A stretch of 64,000 bases of DNA from Actinomycetes bacterium (GTDB lineage Bacteria > Actinomycetota > JAICYB01): positions 1 to 64,000 of the forward strand of contig JAICYB010000007.1 in the NCBI GenBank assembly GCA_025934435.1, given 5' to 3'. Position 1 is the first letter of the stretch. Every line of letters starts with the position of its first letter. Under the pieces are notes generated by a model, which saw only the letters and a list, made by a program, of their open reading frames with translations, had not been told where the DNA came from and searched no databases. Below, one piece after another: positions 17,640 to 26,328 of this stretch. The position numbers were made by a program, and so were the translations under genes.

Positions 17640-18504
17640 AGGTCACCGAGTACGAGAGCTGCCGGAACCCCACCGAACGGTAGAGCAGCTCCGGTCCCCG
17701 GTTGTTCTCGTCGTCGACGCACGCGACGAGGGCGGTGTGCGCGCCGGCGTCGCGCAACCGGTGCAACCCGAAGAGATTGACCGCGCGTCCGAGGCCTGTA
17801 CGCCGATGCGTTGGATGGACTCCGACGGGCTCGAATTCGCCGACGCGATGTTCGTCGTCGTACCAGGCGAGGGCGTAGGCGGCGAGTGATCCGTCCGGCG
17901 CGACGAGTACGCAGTCGAGATCGTTGCGATACGGCCACGTCGTGCGGACGTTCGCATAGCTCTCGTTCGTCACCCGGGACGGATCCCACACGACGCGGTG
18001 GATGTCGACGCGCGCGTCGAAGTCGCCGAACTCGGCCATGGTCGTGAGGCGGTAGCCGTCCGGGACGCGCGGGGTCTCGATCTCATCGAGCTCGCGGACG
18101 TTGAGCATCCCGCGCGGGCCGTCCTCGTCGATCTCGAACCCATGCCGGCGTAAGGCGTCGACGGCGGCCGTGTTCGCGGTCGCGACCGAGGCGTCGCGGG
18201 GGCCGTCCGTCGACCGGACGAACCACTCGAGCACGTCGTCCAGCACCGCTTCATGTTGCAGATGGACCTGCCAGAGCAGGGATGCGGATGGAAAGACCCA
18301 GGCCCACGCGACGATGTCGTCGCCGTCGAACCAAAGCTGGCGCTTCCATTCCTGTTCGCGACCGACGTGTTGGCTCATCGCCCACGCGAGCTCGCCGACC
18401 GTTCCGTCGACGTCGAGGTATCCGGGCTCGAGATGCCACACGGCCTGCGCAAGGCGTTGCATCTCGCGGAGATCGGCCGGTGATTCGAACGGTCGGCTAA
18501 GCAC
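17626..18504 (-). CDS. GNAT-family acetyltransferase, probably two tandem GNAT domains
   Basis: This 292-residue protein has a C-terminal GNAT core with the acetyl-CoA pyrophosphate loop PTHRRTGLGRAVNLFGLHRL (about 236-255) and a terminal SVGFRQ strand. The N-terminal half has a weaker copy (NTAAVDALRRHGFEIDEDGP). Such double-GNAT proteins are common in actinobacteria with unknown acceptors. It lies directly downstream of the small ABM-like gene, overlapping it by 8 bases. Confidence 0.75.
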   Translation of the reverse strand: MLSRPFESPADLREMQRLAQAVWHLEPGYLDVDGTVGELAWAMSQHVGREQEWKRQLWFDGDDIVAWAWVFPSASLLWQVHLQHEAVLDDVLEWFVRSTDGPRDASVATANTAAVDALRRHGFEIDEDGPRGMLNVRELDEIETPRVPDGYRLTTMAEFGDFDARVDIHRVVWDPSRVTNESYANVRTTWPYRNDLDCVLVAPDGSLAAYALAWYDDEHRVGEFEPVGVHPTHRRTGLGRAVNLFGLHRLRDAGAHTALVACVDDENNRGPELLYRSVGFRQLSYSVTFKQR

Positions 18505-18793
18505 CCACCGATGTTGCCTCGCGGGCGTGGATCGTGTTGCGAAGCTCGAAGATCCGCGGCACCGGAGGCGTCACGCCGTTGCGGTCGAGGATCGGGAAGA
18601 GCGTGTCGGCGAACGTGTTCAACTTCTTCTCGCTCTCCCATGTGTCGACGACGAAGAACGTTCCGTCCTCCCACGCCGCCAGGTGATCGATCCGTCCGTC
18701 CGGAGCTCCGGCGCCGGCTGCGTCGAGCTCAGCGATGACGCTTGCATACTGCGCTTCCGACATGTCCGTTCCCTGAAAGACCGCGACGATCAT
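18497..18793 (-). CDS. small ABM/Dabb-like ferredoxin-fold protein
   Basis: This 98-residue protein has the alternating pattern of a dimeric alpha/beta barrel (MIVAVFQGTDMSEAQYASVI at the N-terminus, then DHLAAWEDGTFFVVDTWES). The fold resembles antibiotic-biosynthesis monooxygenase-like or stress-response barrel proteins, but no catalytic residue can be named. The protein may bind a hydrophobic ligand. It is first in a two-gene unit with the GNAT gene, 70 bases downstream of the LLM oxidoreductase on the same strand. Confidence 0.6.
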   Translation of the reverse strand: MIVAVFQGTDMSEAQYASVIAELDAAGAGAPDGRIDHLAAWEDGTFFVVDTWESEKKLNTFADTLFPILDRNGVTPPVPRIFELRNTIHAREATSVGA

Positions 18794-18863
18794 GGCGCAC
18801 TCCTTTCAAGAGTGACGCTTCTATCGTCGCGGTGGTTCGTCCGAGAGGGTAGGGCCGGAAGTC

Positions 18864-19982
18864 CTAAGAAACGGCTGCGTCGCGGAAGCGCGATGAACGA
18901 TGGACGGGATCTTTGTCGTAGTGCGGCAGAACGTGCTTGCCGAACAGTTCGATGGACTCGATCGCGTCTTCGACATCCATGTCGACGGGGAGACCGAACA
19001 CGATCTGATCCGCGCCGACGTCTTCGTACTTCTTGATCTGTTCGAGAACCTCATCGGGCGAACCGCAGAGGAGGTAACCCGCCTTGATGCGTTCCTCGAC
19101 CTGTTCGAGCGTCGGATCGGGCAGAAGGTTCGGCCACTCGGGGATGCCCGGCGGTTTCGGGAACGTGGTGTGGTAGCGGTAGACGAGCGACACCTGCAAC
19201 CCGCTTCCCATGTCGGCAGCGACCTTCCGTGCGCGGCCCCCGTCTTCGAGACAGATCACGGTGTTCGTGATCATCACGTTGTCGTTGACGTACGCACCGA
19301 TCGGTTCGGCGTCGGCGACCGCTTTCTTGTAGGCCTCGATCATCGGCGCCATCTGCGGGGCAGCAGAGAAGTTGAAGCCGATCGCGCCGAGACCCTTCGC
19401 TCCCGCTTTCGCGAACGTGGGCGGGTTGCCGCACGCTTGCCAGATCGGCGGGTGGGGTTTGCGCCAGGGCTTCGGCAGGACGTTTCGCTTCGGCGCGTCG
19501 AAGAACTTGCCGTGAAACTCGTACTCCTCGTCGCGGAACATCTTCGGAAGTTCGTTCAACACTTCCTCGAACGGTTCTTTCGTTGCATCCGTCGATCCGA
19601 TGCCGAAGCCGGTGACCTCGTGGTGTCCGGCGCCTCGTCCGACGCCGAGCTCGAAGCGTCCGCCCGAGAGGTGATCCATCATCGTCACGCGTTCGGCGAT
19701 GCGGTACGGGTGGTTCACCTGCGGATTGAGGTTCCAGATCGCCGAGCCGAGGTGGATCCGCTCCGTCACGCCCGCGGCATAGGCGAGGAACACTTCCGAC
19801 GCGGACAGATGCGAGTACTCGTCGAGGAAATGGTGCTCGGACGCCCACGCGTATTTGAACCCCGACCGGTCGGCGGCTTTGACGATCTCCATGTCGCCGA
19901 GAAGCGCTTTGTGCTCGAAGGACGGATCCTTCGCGACGCGGCGGCGCGGGACGTGGCCCTGGACGAAAACCCCGAATTCCAT
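18864..19982 (-). CDS. LLM-class (luciferase-like) flavin or F420-dependent oxidoreductase
   Basis: This 372-residue TIM-barrel protein has typical LLM segments: MEFGVFVQGHVPRRR at the N-terminus, FKYAWASEHHFLDEYS, ERVTMMDHLSGGRFELGVGR, and the C-terminal LLCGSPDEVLEQIKKYED. The family uses FMN or F420. Substrates in this group include hydrocarbons and lipid-derived aldehydes, so this one cannot be specified. A well-formed promoter precedes it (-35 TTGACG, 18-base spacer, -10 TACGCT), with the start codon 7 bases after the -10, consistent with a leaderless transcript. Confidence 0.85.
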   Translation of the reverse strand: MEFGVFVQGHVPRRRVAKDPSFEHKALLGDMEIVKAADRSGFKYAWASEHHFLDEYSHLSASEVFLAYAAGVTERIHLGSAIWNLNPQVNHPYRIAERVTMMDHLSGGRFELGVGRGAGHHEVTGFGIGSTDATKEPFEEVLNELPKMFRDEEYEFHGKFFDAPKRNVLPKPWRKPHPPIWQACGNPPTFAKAGAKGLGAIGFNFSAAPQMAPMIEAYKKAVADAEPIGAYVNDNVMITNTVICLEDGGRARKVAADMGSGLQVSLVYRYHTTFPKPPGIPEWPNLLPDPTLEQVEERIKAGYLLCGSPDEVLEQIKKYEDVGADQIVFGLPVDMDVEDAIESIELFGKHVLPHYDKDPVHRSSRFRDAAVS

Positions 19983-19989
19983 CGGCCAG

Positions 19990-20019
19990 AGCGTAGAGCG
20001 GGAACGAGTGGTACGTCAA
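19990..20019 (-). promoter_or_regulatory. sigma-70-type promoter of the LLM gene
   Basis: On the minus strand, TTGACG (20019-20014) is separated by 18 bases from TACGCT (19995-19990), and the ATG follows 7 bases later. This is the clearest two-box promoter in the window and supports TACGCT as the local -10 form. Confidence 0.6.
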
Positions 20020-20060
20020 CCGAACGCGGATTTGCTAGAGCGAACGACCCTCCAGGCCGG

Positions 20061-20957
20061 GTGTATCGTCTCTTCGTGGACGTCCGGCTTCGATCGGCGA
20101 CATCGGTTGCGGCGATGCTGCTCGCGGTCGTCCCGGCGATCCCGGCGCACGCTGCGGGCGTGAGGGTTCCGTGCAACGTCGCGGCGCTGCAGACGGCCGT
20201 TACGAACGCCAACACGAGCGGCGGCGCGATCAAGCTCGCATCGCACTGCATCTACGCCGTGAAGACGCCGGCGACCGCATCGGACGCTTTCCCCATCATC
20301 GTGAAGCCGGTGACGATCGTCGGTGGCAGATCGTCGATCATCCGCCGAGACCTGTTCGCCTCGACGAGCTTCCGGGTCTTCGAGGTCGCCGCCGGCGGCG
20401 TCCTCACGCTGAAGAGCCTCGCCGTCGAGAACGGCCTGTCGGTGGGCGGAGGCGGAGCGGTTTCCGTAACGTCCGGCGGCGAGATCGTCGCCAAGCATGT
20501 GGCGTTCAACGACAACGGCGCGGCGAACGGTGGCGGCGTGTCCATCGGAGCAGCGGGAAGAGGCGTCATCCGCTCGAGCACGTTCTTCGGAAACTCGACG
20601 AGCAGCGCCGGGGGCGGGGCCATCGTAGACTTCGGTGCCCTCGTTCTGAAGGACTCGTCCCTTCTGAACAACACCGCACCCATCAACGGCGGAGGACTCA
20701 ACGTACAGCCGGGGGCCACCGCGTCGATGGTGCGTACCCGCGTCGAGCGCAACCGGTCCGGTGCTGCCGGCGGCGGCGTTTCTGACGTCATGGGAGCAGT
20801 GAGGATCGCTTCATCGAAGATCACTTCGAATGTCAGCGGAGCGTCCGGGGGCGGGATCGCGTCGAGCGGCACCGGCCTCGTTCACCTCCGCTCGACGGTG
20901 GTCAAGCACAACAGCCCGAACAACTGCAACCCCGCGATCAAAGGCTGCCGCCACTAG
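20061..20957 (+). CDS. secreted right-handed beta-helix (polymorphic-outer-membrane-like) protein
   Basis: A protein of about 298 residues with a signal peptide ending PAIPAHA, followed by a repeated beta-helix: GGGAVSVTSGGEIVAKHVAF, NGGGVSIGAAGRGVI, GGGAIVDFGALVLKDSSLL, NGGGLNVQPGATASMVRTRV, GGGVSDVMGAVRIASSKITS and GGGIASSGTGLVHLRSTVV. The GGG-turn repeats of about 26 residues are the helical rungs. It is an exported protein, perhaps with adhesin or carbohydrate-related function. The start is uncertain: GTG at 20061, GTG at 20076 and ATG at 20115 are all in frame. It is divergent from the LLM gene. Confidence 0.75.
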   Translation: MYRLFVDVRLRSATSVAAMLLAVVPAIPAHAAGVRVPCNVAALQTAVTNANTSGGAIKLASHCIYAVKTPATASDAFPIIVKPVTIVGGRSSIIRRDLFASTSFRVFEVAAGGVLTLKSLAVENGLSVGGGGAVSVTSGGEIVAKHVAFNDNGAANGGGVSIGAAGRGVIRSSTFFGNSTSSAGGGAIVDFGALVLKDSSLLNNTAPINGGGLNVQPGATASMVRTRVERNRSGAAGGGVSDVMGAVRIASSKITSNVSGASGGGIASSGTGLVHLRSTVVKHNSPNNCNPAIKGCRH

Positions 20958-21004
20958 CGCCGGCAACGGCCGCGCGGGCCCGTGAGATCGACGCGTCGGA
21001 TCTG

Positions 21005-22071
21005 TTGAGCATTCTCCACCTCCGCGGGCGCCTTCTGCCGGACGACGTGGTCCGAGATGTCTTCGTCGTCGACGGGAAGTTCGCCTTCGACGAACCGGAC
21101 GACGACCCGGACACGACCTTCGACGACGGATATCTGCTTCCCGGACTCGTGGACGCGCACGCGCATCTCGCGCTGTTTTCGCCCGCTCCCGACGACGCGT
21201 CACCGGAGGAACGCGCGCGTGCGAGTGCGCAGGCGCAACTCGACGCCGGTGTGCTCGCGCTACGCGAACCCGGAAGCCCCGACAACGGATCGGTCGCGTT
21301 GCTCGATGATCCGTCCCTGCCACGGATCCAGATCGCGGGGCGATTCCTCGCTCCGAGGGGCCGGCATTTCCCAGGGCTCGCACGCGAAGTGCCCGAGGAT
21401 TCTTTACCGGACGAAGCACTCGTCGAGCTCGGAACCTCCGGCGCGTGGGTCAAGGTCATCGGCGACTTCTTCACCTCGGACGGTTTCACGGCGAACTGGC
21501 GGCCGGAAACGCTGGCGGAAGCGGCGCGGCGCGTGCACGAGGCGGGCGGCCGGATCGCGATCCATGCGATCCTTCCGGACGTGATCGAAGCGGCGATCGA
21601 AGCGAACTTCGATTCGATCGAGCATGCGACCGTACTACGAAGCGATCACATCCGAGCGATGAAGGAGCGAAACATCGCGTACGTGCCGACGATGATCATC
21701 GCCGACGGAGCCGACGCGATGATCGCGTCGGCGGGCATCCCCGACGCCCAAGCGCGCATGGTCACCGAAGCGTTCGTTCGCCAAGGCGAGCGCGTGTCCG
21801 AAGCCGTCGATGCCGGCGTTGTGACACTCGCGGGGACGGACGCCGGGATGGGGCCGCACGGCTTGATCCGCGAAGAGATCGCTCGATTCCTGGCGGCCGG
21901 CGTGGCGCGCGACGTCGCGCTCGGTGCGGCGTCCTGGACGGCCCGGTCCTTCCTCGGCTATCCCCTTATCGAGAGGGCGCGCCGGCGGATCTCATCGCGT
22001 TCCGGGAAGATCCGCGCGAAACGCTCGGCACCCCGGACGTCGTGATCCTGAACGGTCAGCGCATCCGCTGA
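21005..22071 (+). CDS. metal-dependent amidohydrolase, probably frameshifted near its 3' end
   Basis: The protein has the amidohydrolase layout: an N-terminal beta-sandwich, the metal motif DAHAHLALF (about 50-58), IAIHAILPDVIE, SIEHATVL and the C-terminal metal Asp in LAGTDAGMG. The initial frame runs to 22045 and ends in an unlikely Arg/Ser-rich tail. From about 21973 a second frame reads EGAPADLIAFREDPRETLGT and VVILNGQRIR, the normal end of this family, stopping at 22071. One missing base in the GAGAGGGC stretch explains this. The start is TTG at 21005. Confidence 0.75.
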
Positions 22072-22838
22072 CGAACCGCTTCGAAGAGCAGGATCGACGC
22101 GCTCTGCGCGGCGTTCAGGCTGTCGATCTCCTCGCTCCCCGGCATCGGGATGCGCACCTTGACCTCCGCCGCTTCGAGCATCCGTTCCGACAGTCCGTAC
22201 TGCTCGGAGCCGACGACGATCGCTTCGAGTTTGGCGTCCCACAGATCGGTGTCGCCCTCGGGAGTCGCAGCAGCCATAGCGATACCGTTCACGCGCAACC
22301 AGGCGATCGCTTCGTCGCTCGAGGCGACGGCGATCGGTGTCGTGAACAGCGTGCCGATCGATGAACGAACGACGTTCGGATTGAAGACGTCGGTCGTTTG
22401 GTCGGCGACGATCACCGCGTCGGCGGACGCTGCCGTCGCCGTGCGGATCATCGTTCCGAGATTGCCCGGCTTCTCGATCGACTCGACGACGAGGACGAGC
22501 CGCTGTGCGCCGACGTGCAGATGATCCAGACTCGTGTCGAACTGCCGGCATACGGCGAGGAGTCCTTCCGGACGGTCGCGGTACGCCATCTTCTTGAAGA
22601 CGGGCTCCGTCGCTTCGAGCACGGTCGCGTTCGCGCGCTCGATCAGCGTGGTCTCGTTCGATCCCAGGAACATCGATGGACAGACCCACAACTCCTCGAT
22701 GTCGATGCCGTGGTCGATGGCGCGTCCGATCTCACGGAAGCCTTCGACGAGGAAGAGTCCCGTTTGGATGCGCGCACGCCGATCGCGCATCCGCACGATC
22801 TCCTTCACGCGCGCGTTCGCGGTCGAGGTGATCTTCAC
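22056..22838 (-). CDS. TrmH/SpoU-family RNA 2'-O-methyltransferase
   Basis: This 260-residue protein has an N-terminal substrate-binding domain (MKITSTANARVKEIVRMRDR onward, with FLVEGFREIGRAI) and a SPOUT domain. The SPOUT domain shows the three knot motifs NPNVVRSSIGTLF, VVGSEQYGLS and IPMPGSEEIDSLNAAQSASI. It methylates ribose 2'-OH in rRNA or tRNA using S-adenosylmethionine. The start is GTG at 22838, overlapping the methyltransferase stop (GTGA). It is last in a lipid-metabolism operon, an odd place for an RNA methylase. It converges on the amidohydrolase gene with a 16-base overlap. Confidence 0.88.
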   Translation of the reverse strand: MKITSTANARVKEIVRMRDRRARIQTGLFLVEGFREIGRAIDHGIDIEELWVCPSMFLGSNETTLIERANATVLEATEPVFKKMAYRDRPEGLLAVCRQFDTSLDHLHVGAQRLVLVVESIEKPGNLGTMIRTATAASADAVIVADQTTDVFNPNVVRSSIGTLFTTPIAVASSDEAIAWLRVNGIAMAAATPEGDTDLWDAKLEAIVVGSEQYGLSERMLEAAEVKVRIPMPGSEEIDSLNAAQSASILLFEAVRQRMR

Positions 22839-23560
22839 GTCACGACGATGCGGTAGCCGATGTCGATCTCGTCGAGGTCGCGCAGGTGCCCGTTTCGTCG
22901 CTCCCACACACCCGACCGAAGGTCGTCGGTGAGCTGCGCGACGCCGCGCTCGACCACCGCGGGATCGAGACGCGGGAAAACCGACATGCCGGCTCGCACA
23001 TCCGTGTCGAGGTACGCCTCGGGCCGTTTCCAGAATGCGCCCAGATGTCCGTCGACGCAGTCCGCCGGCACGGGAACGATCTCGACCCGTCCGCCGAGCT
23101 TTTCCGCGACGTGTTGCAGCGGCTGAAAACGCAGGAGGTCGTTCTGGACGATCTCCGGGAAGTAATCGCGCGTCAGCCAGAAGTCGTTGAGGTCGGTGAT
23201 GGTGTGTGTCAGGATCAGCTGCCGGGACGCGACACGTCGCATCTCGTCGAGTCCGGCGTCCGGGTCCGGCCAGTGATGGATCGTGAGGATCGCGATCGCC
23301 GCATCGAAGGATCGATCGGCGAAGGGAAGCGCGACGGCATCAGCGCGCACGACGGGTGCGTCCGACGTGCGTTGCTTGATCATCTCGACGGACGGCTCGA
23401 CCGCCACGACGAAACGGTCATCCGGTTCGTACGAACCGGTGCCGGCGCCGATGTTGACGACGCTTCGTGCATCGCCGAGCGCCCGGAGGATCTGCGCGAA
23501 GAAGCGGGGGTCCGTCCGGCGACGCGCCGCGTATCCCTTACCGATGAGGTCGTAGCTTAC
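22835..23560 (-). CDS. class I SAM-dependent methyltransferase, start codon apparently GTA
   Basis: The protein of about 241 residues has methyltransferase motif I (VVNIGAGTGSYEP), motif II (VVAVEPS), and DAVALPFADRSFDAAIAILT with the post-motif HHWPDPDAGLDEMRRV. This is the UbiE/Methyltransf_11 group. No ATG, GTG or TTG exists in frame between the plausible beginning (SYDLIGKGYAARR) and far upstream antisense sequence. A GTA at 23560-23558 sits exactly where this operon's usual GTGA overlap with the SDR stop (here GTAA) is expected. Either a non-standard start or a base change or sequence error is involved. Confidence 0.8.
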   Translation of the reverse strand, partial: VSYDLIGKGYAARRRTDPRFFAQILRALGDARSVVNIGAGTGSYEPDDRFVVAVEPSVEMIKQRTSDAPVVRADAVALPFADRSFDAAIAILTIHHWPDPDAGLDEMRRVASRQLILTHTITDLNDFWLTRDYFPEIVQNDLLRFQPLQHVAEKLGGRVEIVPVPADCVDGHLGAFWKRPEAYLDTDVRAGMSVFPRLDPAVVERGVAQLTDDLRSGVWERRNGHLRDLDEIDIGYRIVVT

Positions 23561-24315
23561 GGGTGCTGGCTCGATACCGACACCACCTCGCCGGTCATGT
23601 ACGACGAGTAGTCGCTCGCGAGGAACACGATCACGTTGGCTACTTCCCACGGTTCGGCCGCGCGCTTGAACGCTTCGAGATCGACGAGCTCGTCGAGCGT
23701 CTGCTTCGGCATGACCTTCTCGAGGAACGGATGCATCGCAAGACTCGGTGCCACGGCGTTCACACGAACGCCGTGCGGCGCGGCTTCCATCGCGGCGACG
23801 CGAGTGAGCGCGGCGATGCCGGCTTTCGCCGCGGCGTAGTGCGCCTGCCCGGCTTGCGCACGCCAGGCGAGGATCGACGAGAGGTTGATGATCGCGCCCT
23901 CGCCGCGCGGGATCATGTGGCGGAGCGCGGCGCGTGTGCAGCGCATCGTCCCTTTCAAGGAGACGTCCATCACGGCGTCCCATTCCTCGTCGCTCATGTC
24001 GACGAGATCCTTCGTCCCGCCGAGCCCGGCGTTGTTCACGGCGATGTCGACGCCGCCGAGCTCATCGATCGCCGTGTCGAAGAGGCGCTGGACGTCCGCT
24101 TCCGATGTCACGTTGCACGGCACCGTGAGCGGCCGCGTGCCGAAGTCCTGCTCGAAGGCATCGGCGGCTTCGGCGAGGCGCCGTTCGTGGATGTCCGATA
24201 AGACGACCCTCGCTCCTTCTTCGACGCATCGGCGTGCCGTAGCGAGTCCGATCCCGGCCCCCGCGGACGCCGTCACGATGACACGCTTGCCTTCGAGGAG
24301 GTGATGTCCGTTCAC
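23557..24315 (-). CDS. short-chain dehydrogenase/reductase, Rv3548c-like
   Basis: This 252-residue classical SDR has the cofactor loop VTASAGAGIGLA (about 13-24), NNAGLGG, catalytic Ser in NLSSILAW, and YAAAKAG for the Tyr-Lys pair. The unusual TASAGAGIG loop and the end DYSSYMTGEVVSVSSQHP recall mycobacterial Rv3548c, encoded in the cholesterol regulon. It probably oxidises a 3-hydroxyacyl-CoA or steroid hydroxyl group. The start is GTG at 24315 (GTGA overlap with the upstream dehydrogenase); the end overlaps the methyltransferase. Confidence 0.85.
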   Translation of the reverse strand: MNGHHLLEGKRVIVTASAGAGIGLATARRCVEEGARVVLSDIHERRLAEAADAFEQDFGTRPLTVPCNVTSEADVQRLFDTAIDELGGVDIAVNNAGLGGTKDLVDMSDEEWDAVMDVSLKGTMRCTRAALRHMIPRGEGAIINLSSILAWRAQAGQAHYAAAKAGIAALTRVAAMEAAPHGVRVNAVAPSLAMHPFLEKVMPKQTLDELVDLEAFKRAAEPWEVANVIVFLASDYSSYMTGEVVSVSSQHP

Positions 24316-25181
24316 AGCAGTTCCTCGAGTGTGTGCACCGCGGCGAGGTTGCGTCGCAACTCGTGCGAGCGTCCGAACGAATCGCGAAGCTCCATCCCGC
24401 GTTTCAACCACAGGTGCAGATCGTGCTCCCACGTGAACCCGATCCCGCCGTGACACTGCAGCGCGTCTCCGTCGCAGAGCTCGTTCGTGTCGTTCGCGGC
24501 GATCTTCGCGACGCACGCGGCGATCGAGGCGTCCGCGAGCTCGTTCGCGACCGCGTACGACGCGTACCAGGCCGCCGGACGGGACGAAGCGATCGCGACG
24601 TGCATCGACGCCAGCTTGTGCTTGACCGCTTGGAACGACCCGACCGGTTTGCCGAACTGGTGACGATCCTTCACGTACTCGGTGGTCATCTCGACGAGTC
24701 GCATCGACACGCCGTTGAGCAACGACGCCGTCCCGGAGAAGGCGCGCGCGTACGCATCGCGGAACGCGCCGGCGATGCGGTCGTCACCGATGACGACGTC
24801 TTCGCCGTCGATGCGCACGTCGGCGTCGGCGTCACCGGACGCGATCGCCGGCAACCAGCGTTCCTTCTGTACGTCCGTGCCGTGCGAGGCGATGATCGGC
24901 GCGGCGACGCCGGTGAGCTCGAGCAGCGGCTCGGGCAGGGCGATCCGTCCGGCTTCTTCGTAGACGAGTGTCAGGTCGAGCTCGGTCCCGCCGGCGCCGC
25001 CGAACGCTTCCGGAACGGTGATGCCGCAGATGCCGGCCTCCGCCATCGTCTTCCAGACGCGACGATCCACCGGCTTCCCGTCGCGGATCTCCCGGACGCG
25101 CGACGGCGGCGACTCCTTCGCGAAGAGCTCTCGTGCAAGGTCGCGCAGCGCGTACTGCGTGTCGTCGAAGTCGAAGTTCAC
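24312..25181 (-). CDS. acyl-CoA dehydrogenase, short beta-like subunit
   Basis: This 289-residue protein is clearly shorter than the usual 320-400 residues. The N-terminal domain is present (NFDFDDTQYALRDLARELFA, GICGITVPEAFGGAGGTELD), as is the C-terminal helical domain (FGKPVGSFQAVKHKLASMHV, CHGGIGFTWEHDLHLWLKR). The middle beta-barrel between about 100 and 140 is almost absent. It resembles the partner subunits of alpha2beta2 ChsE-type steroid dehydrogenases. Its gene overlaps the full-domain dehydrogenase gene upstream by GTGA, so a heteromeric enzyme is likely. Confidence 0.85.
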   Translation of the reverse strand: MNFDFDDTQYALRDLARELFAKESPPSRVREIRDGKPVDRRVWKTMAEAGICGITVPEAFGGAGGTELDLTLVYEEAGRIALPEPLLELTGVAAPIIASHGTDVQKERWLPAIASGDADADVRIDGEDVVIGDDRIAGAFRDAYARAFSGTASLLNGVSMRLVEMTTEYVKDRHQFGKPVGSFQAVKHKLASMHVAIASSRPAAWYASYAVANELADASIAACVAKIAANDTNELCDGDALQCHGGIGFTWEHDLHLWLKRGMELRDSFGRSHELRRNLAAVHTLEELL

Positions 25182-26254
25182 CGCGGCAGTCCCAAGATGC
25201 GTTCCGCGACGATGTTGCGCTGGATCTCGCTCGTCCCGGCGTAGATCGTGGCGGCGCGTGCGTACCAGTAGTTGTGCCACCACGCTTCGGTGTGGTTGCC
25301 GGGTCCCGTGAGATCGAGCCCGACGTCGAACACACGCCGTTCGAGCTCGGACCACTGGAGTTTCGTGACACTGGCGTCGATCCCGATCGCTTCACCGTTC
25401 GCGAGCCGCGAGAGTGTCCGCTTCGTCGAATGCTCGTAGCACTTCGCCGCAACGTAGAGCTTCAGAACTTCGTCGACGGCGACGGGGTCGTCCCGATCGA
25501 TCATCGTCGCCAGTTCGCGCAGATCGCGGAGATACCGCGCGGCCGGACGCGCCGGTGCTTCGCGCTCGGCCCCCAGCGTGGTCATGGCGACGCGCCAGCC
25601 GTCGTTGACGTCGCCGATGACATTCGCGACGGGGACACGTACGTCGGTGAAGAACACTTCGGCGAACCCGGCGTGCCCGTCGAGCTGCGTGATCGGACGG
25701 GGCTCCACGCCGTCGGATCGCATGTCGATCGCGAGGAACGTGATTCCGTTATGACGCTCGGCTTCGGGGTCCGTTCGTACGAGGGCGAAGATCCAGTCGG
25801 CGAACGCGCCGTACGACGTCCAGATCTTCTGTCCGTTGACGACGAACTCGCTGCCTTCGCGCACGGCTCTCGTGCGGATCCCGGCGAGATCACTGCCGGC
25901 TTCCGGCTCCGAGAATCCCTGTGACCAGATCTCGCTCGCGTCGTATATCGACGGGAGCCAGCGCTCCTGCTGCTCGGGCGTGCCGTGCGCGATGAGGGTG
26001 GGTGCCATGAGCTTCGTCCCGACGACCGTGATCCGTTCTGGTCCGTTCGCGAGGAGGTACTCCTCTTCGAAGATCGCGCGGGTGACGACGTCGGTCTCGT
26101 CGAATCCGGCGGCCGCGAGTTTGCGCTCCCACGCTCGATGCGCTTCGAACCCTTCGCGCGTTCCGGGAGCCGGGAGCGATTCCACATTGCGAACGAGCCA
26201 GTCGCGAACCTTCGCGCGGAAACGGCCCTGCTCCGAGGTGTATGTGAGGTCCAC
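25178..26254 (-). CDS. acyl-CoA dehydrogenase, alpha-like subunit
   Basis: This 358-residue FAD enzyme has the flavin segment WSQGFSEPEAGSDLAGIRTR and the C-terminal YAGTSEIQRNIVAERILGLP. The usual segment between the N-terminal helices, normally like GWxxIxWPxEYGGRG, is shortened to AAAGFDETDVVTRAIFEEEY, an internal deletion relative to the dehydrogenases at 15361 and 36656. It is first in the five-gene minus operon and is coupled to the short subunit, with which it probably forms one dehydrogenase. The start is GTG at 26254; divergent from the Hsd4A-like gene across 74 bases. Confidence 0.87.
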   Translation of the reverse strand: MDLTYTSEQGRFRAKVRDWLVRNVESLPAPGTREGFEAHRAWERKLAAAGFDETDVVTRAIFEEEYLLANGPERITVVGTKLMAPTLIAHGTPEQQERWLPSIYDASEIWSQGFSEPEAGSDLAGIRTRAVREGSEFVVNGQKIWTSYGAFADWIFALVRTDPEAERHNGITFLAIDMRSDGVEPRPITQLDGHAGFAEVFFTDVRVPVANVIGDVNDGWRVAMTTLGAEREAPARPAARYLRDLRELATMIDRDDPVAVDEVLKLYVAAKCYEHSTKRTLSRLANGEAIGIDASVTKLQWSELERRVFDVGLDLTGPGNHTEAWWHNYWYARAATIYAGTSEIQRNIVAERILGLPR

Positions 26255-26328
26255 CGTTCGCTCTCTCGCTTGCTCCGCGCTTCGCGCTCCGCAGTCGTCC
26301 CTCAGCCGATGCTAACGTTCCGTTCCAT

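Noticed and set aside
18900..20060. Plus-strand open frame continuous with the beta-helix protein
   Set aside because: This part is antisense of the LLM oxidoreductase; the signal peptide of the beta-helix protein only begins at about 20061-20115.
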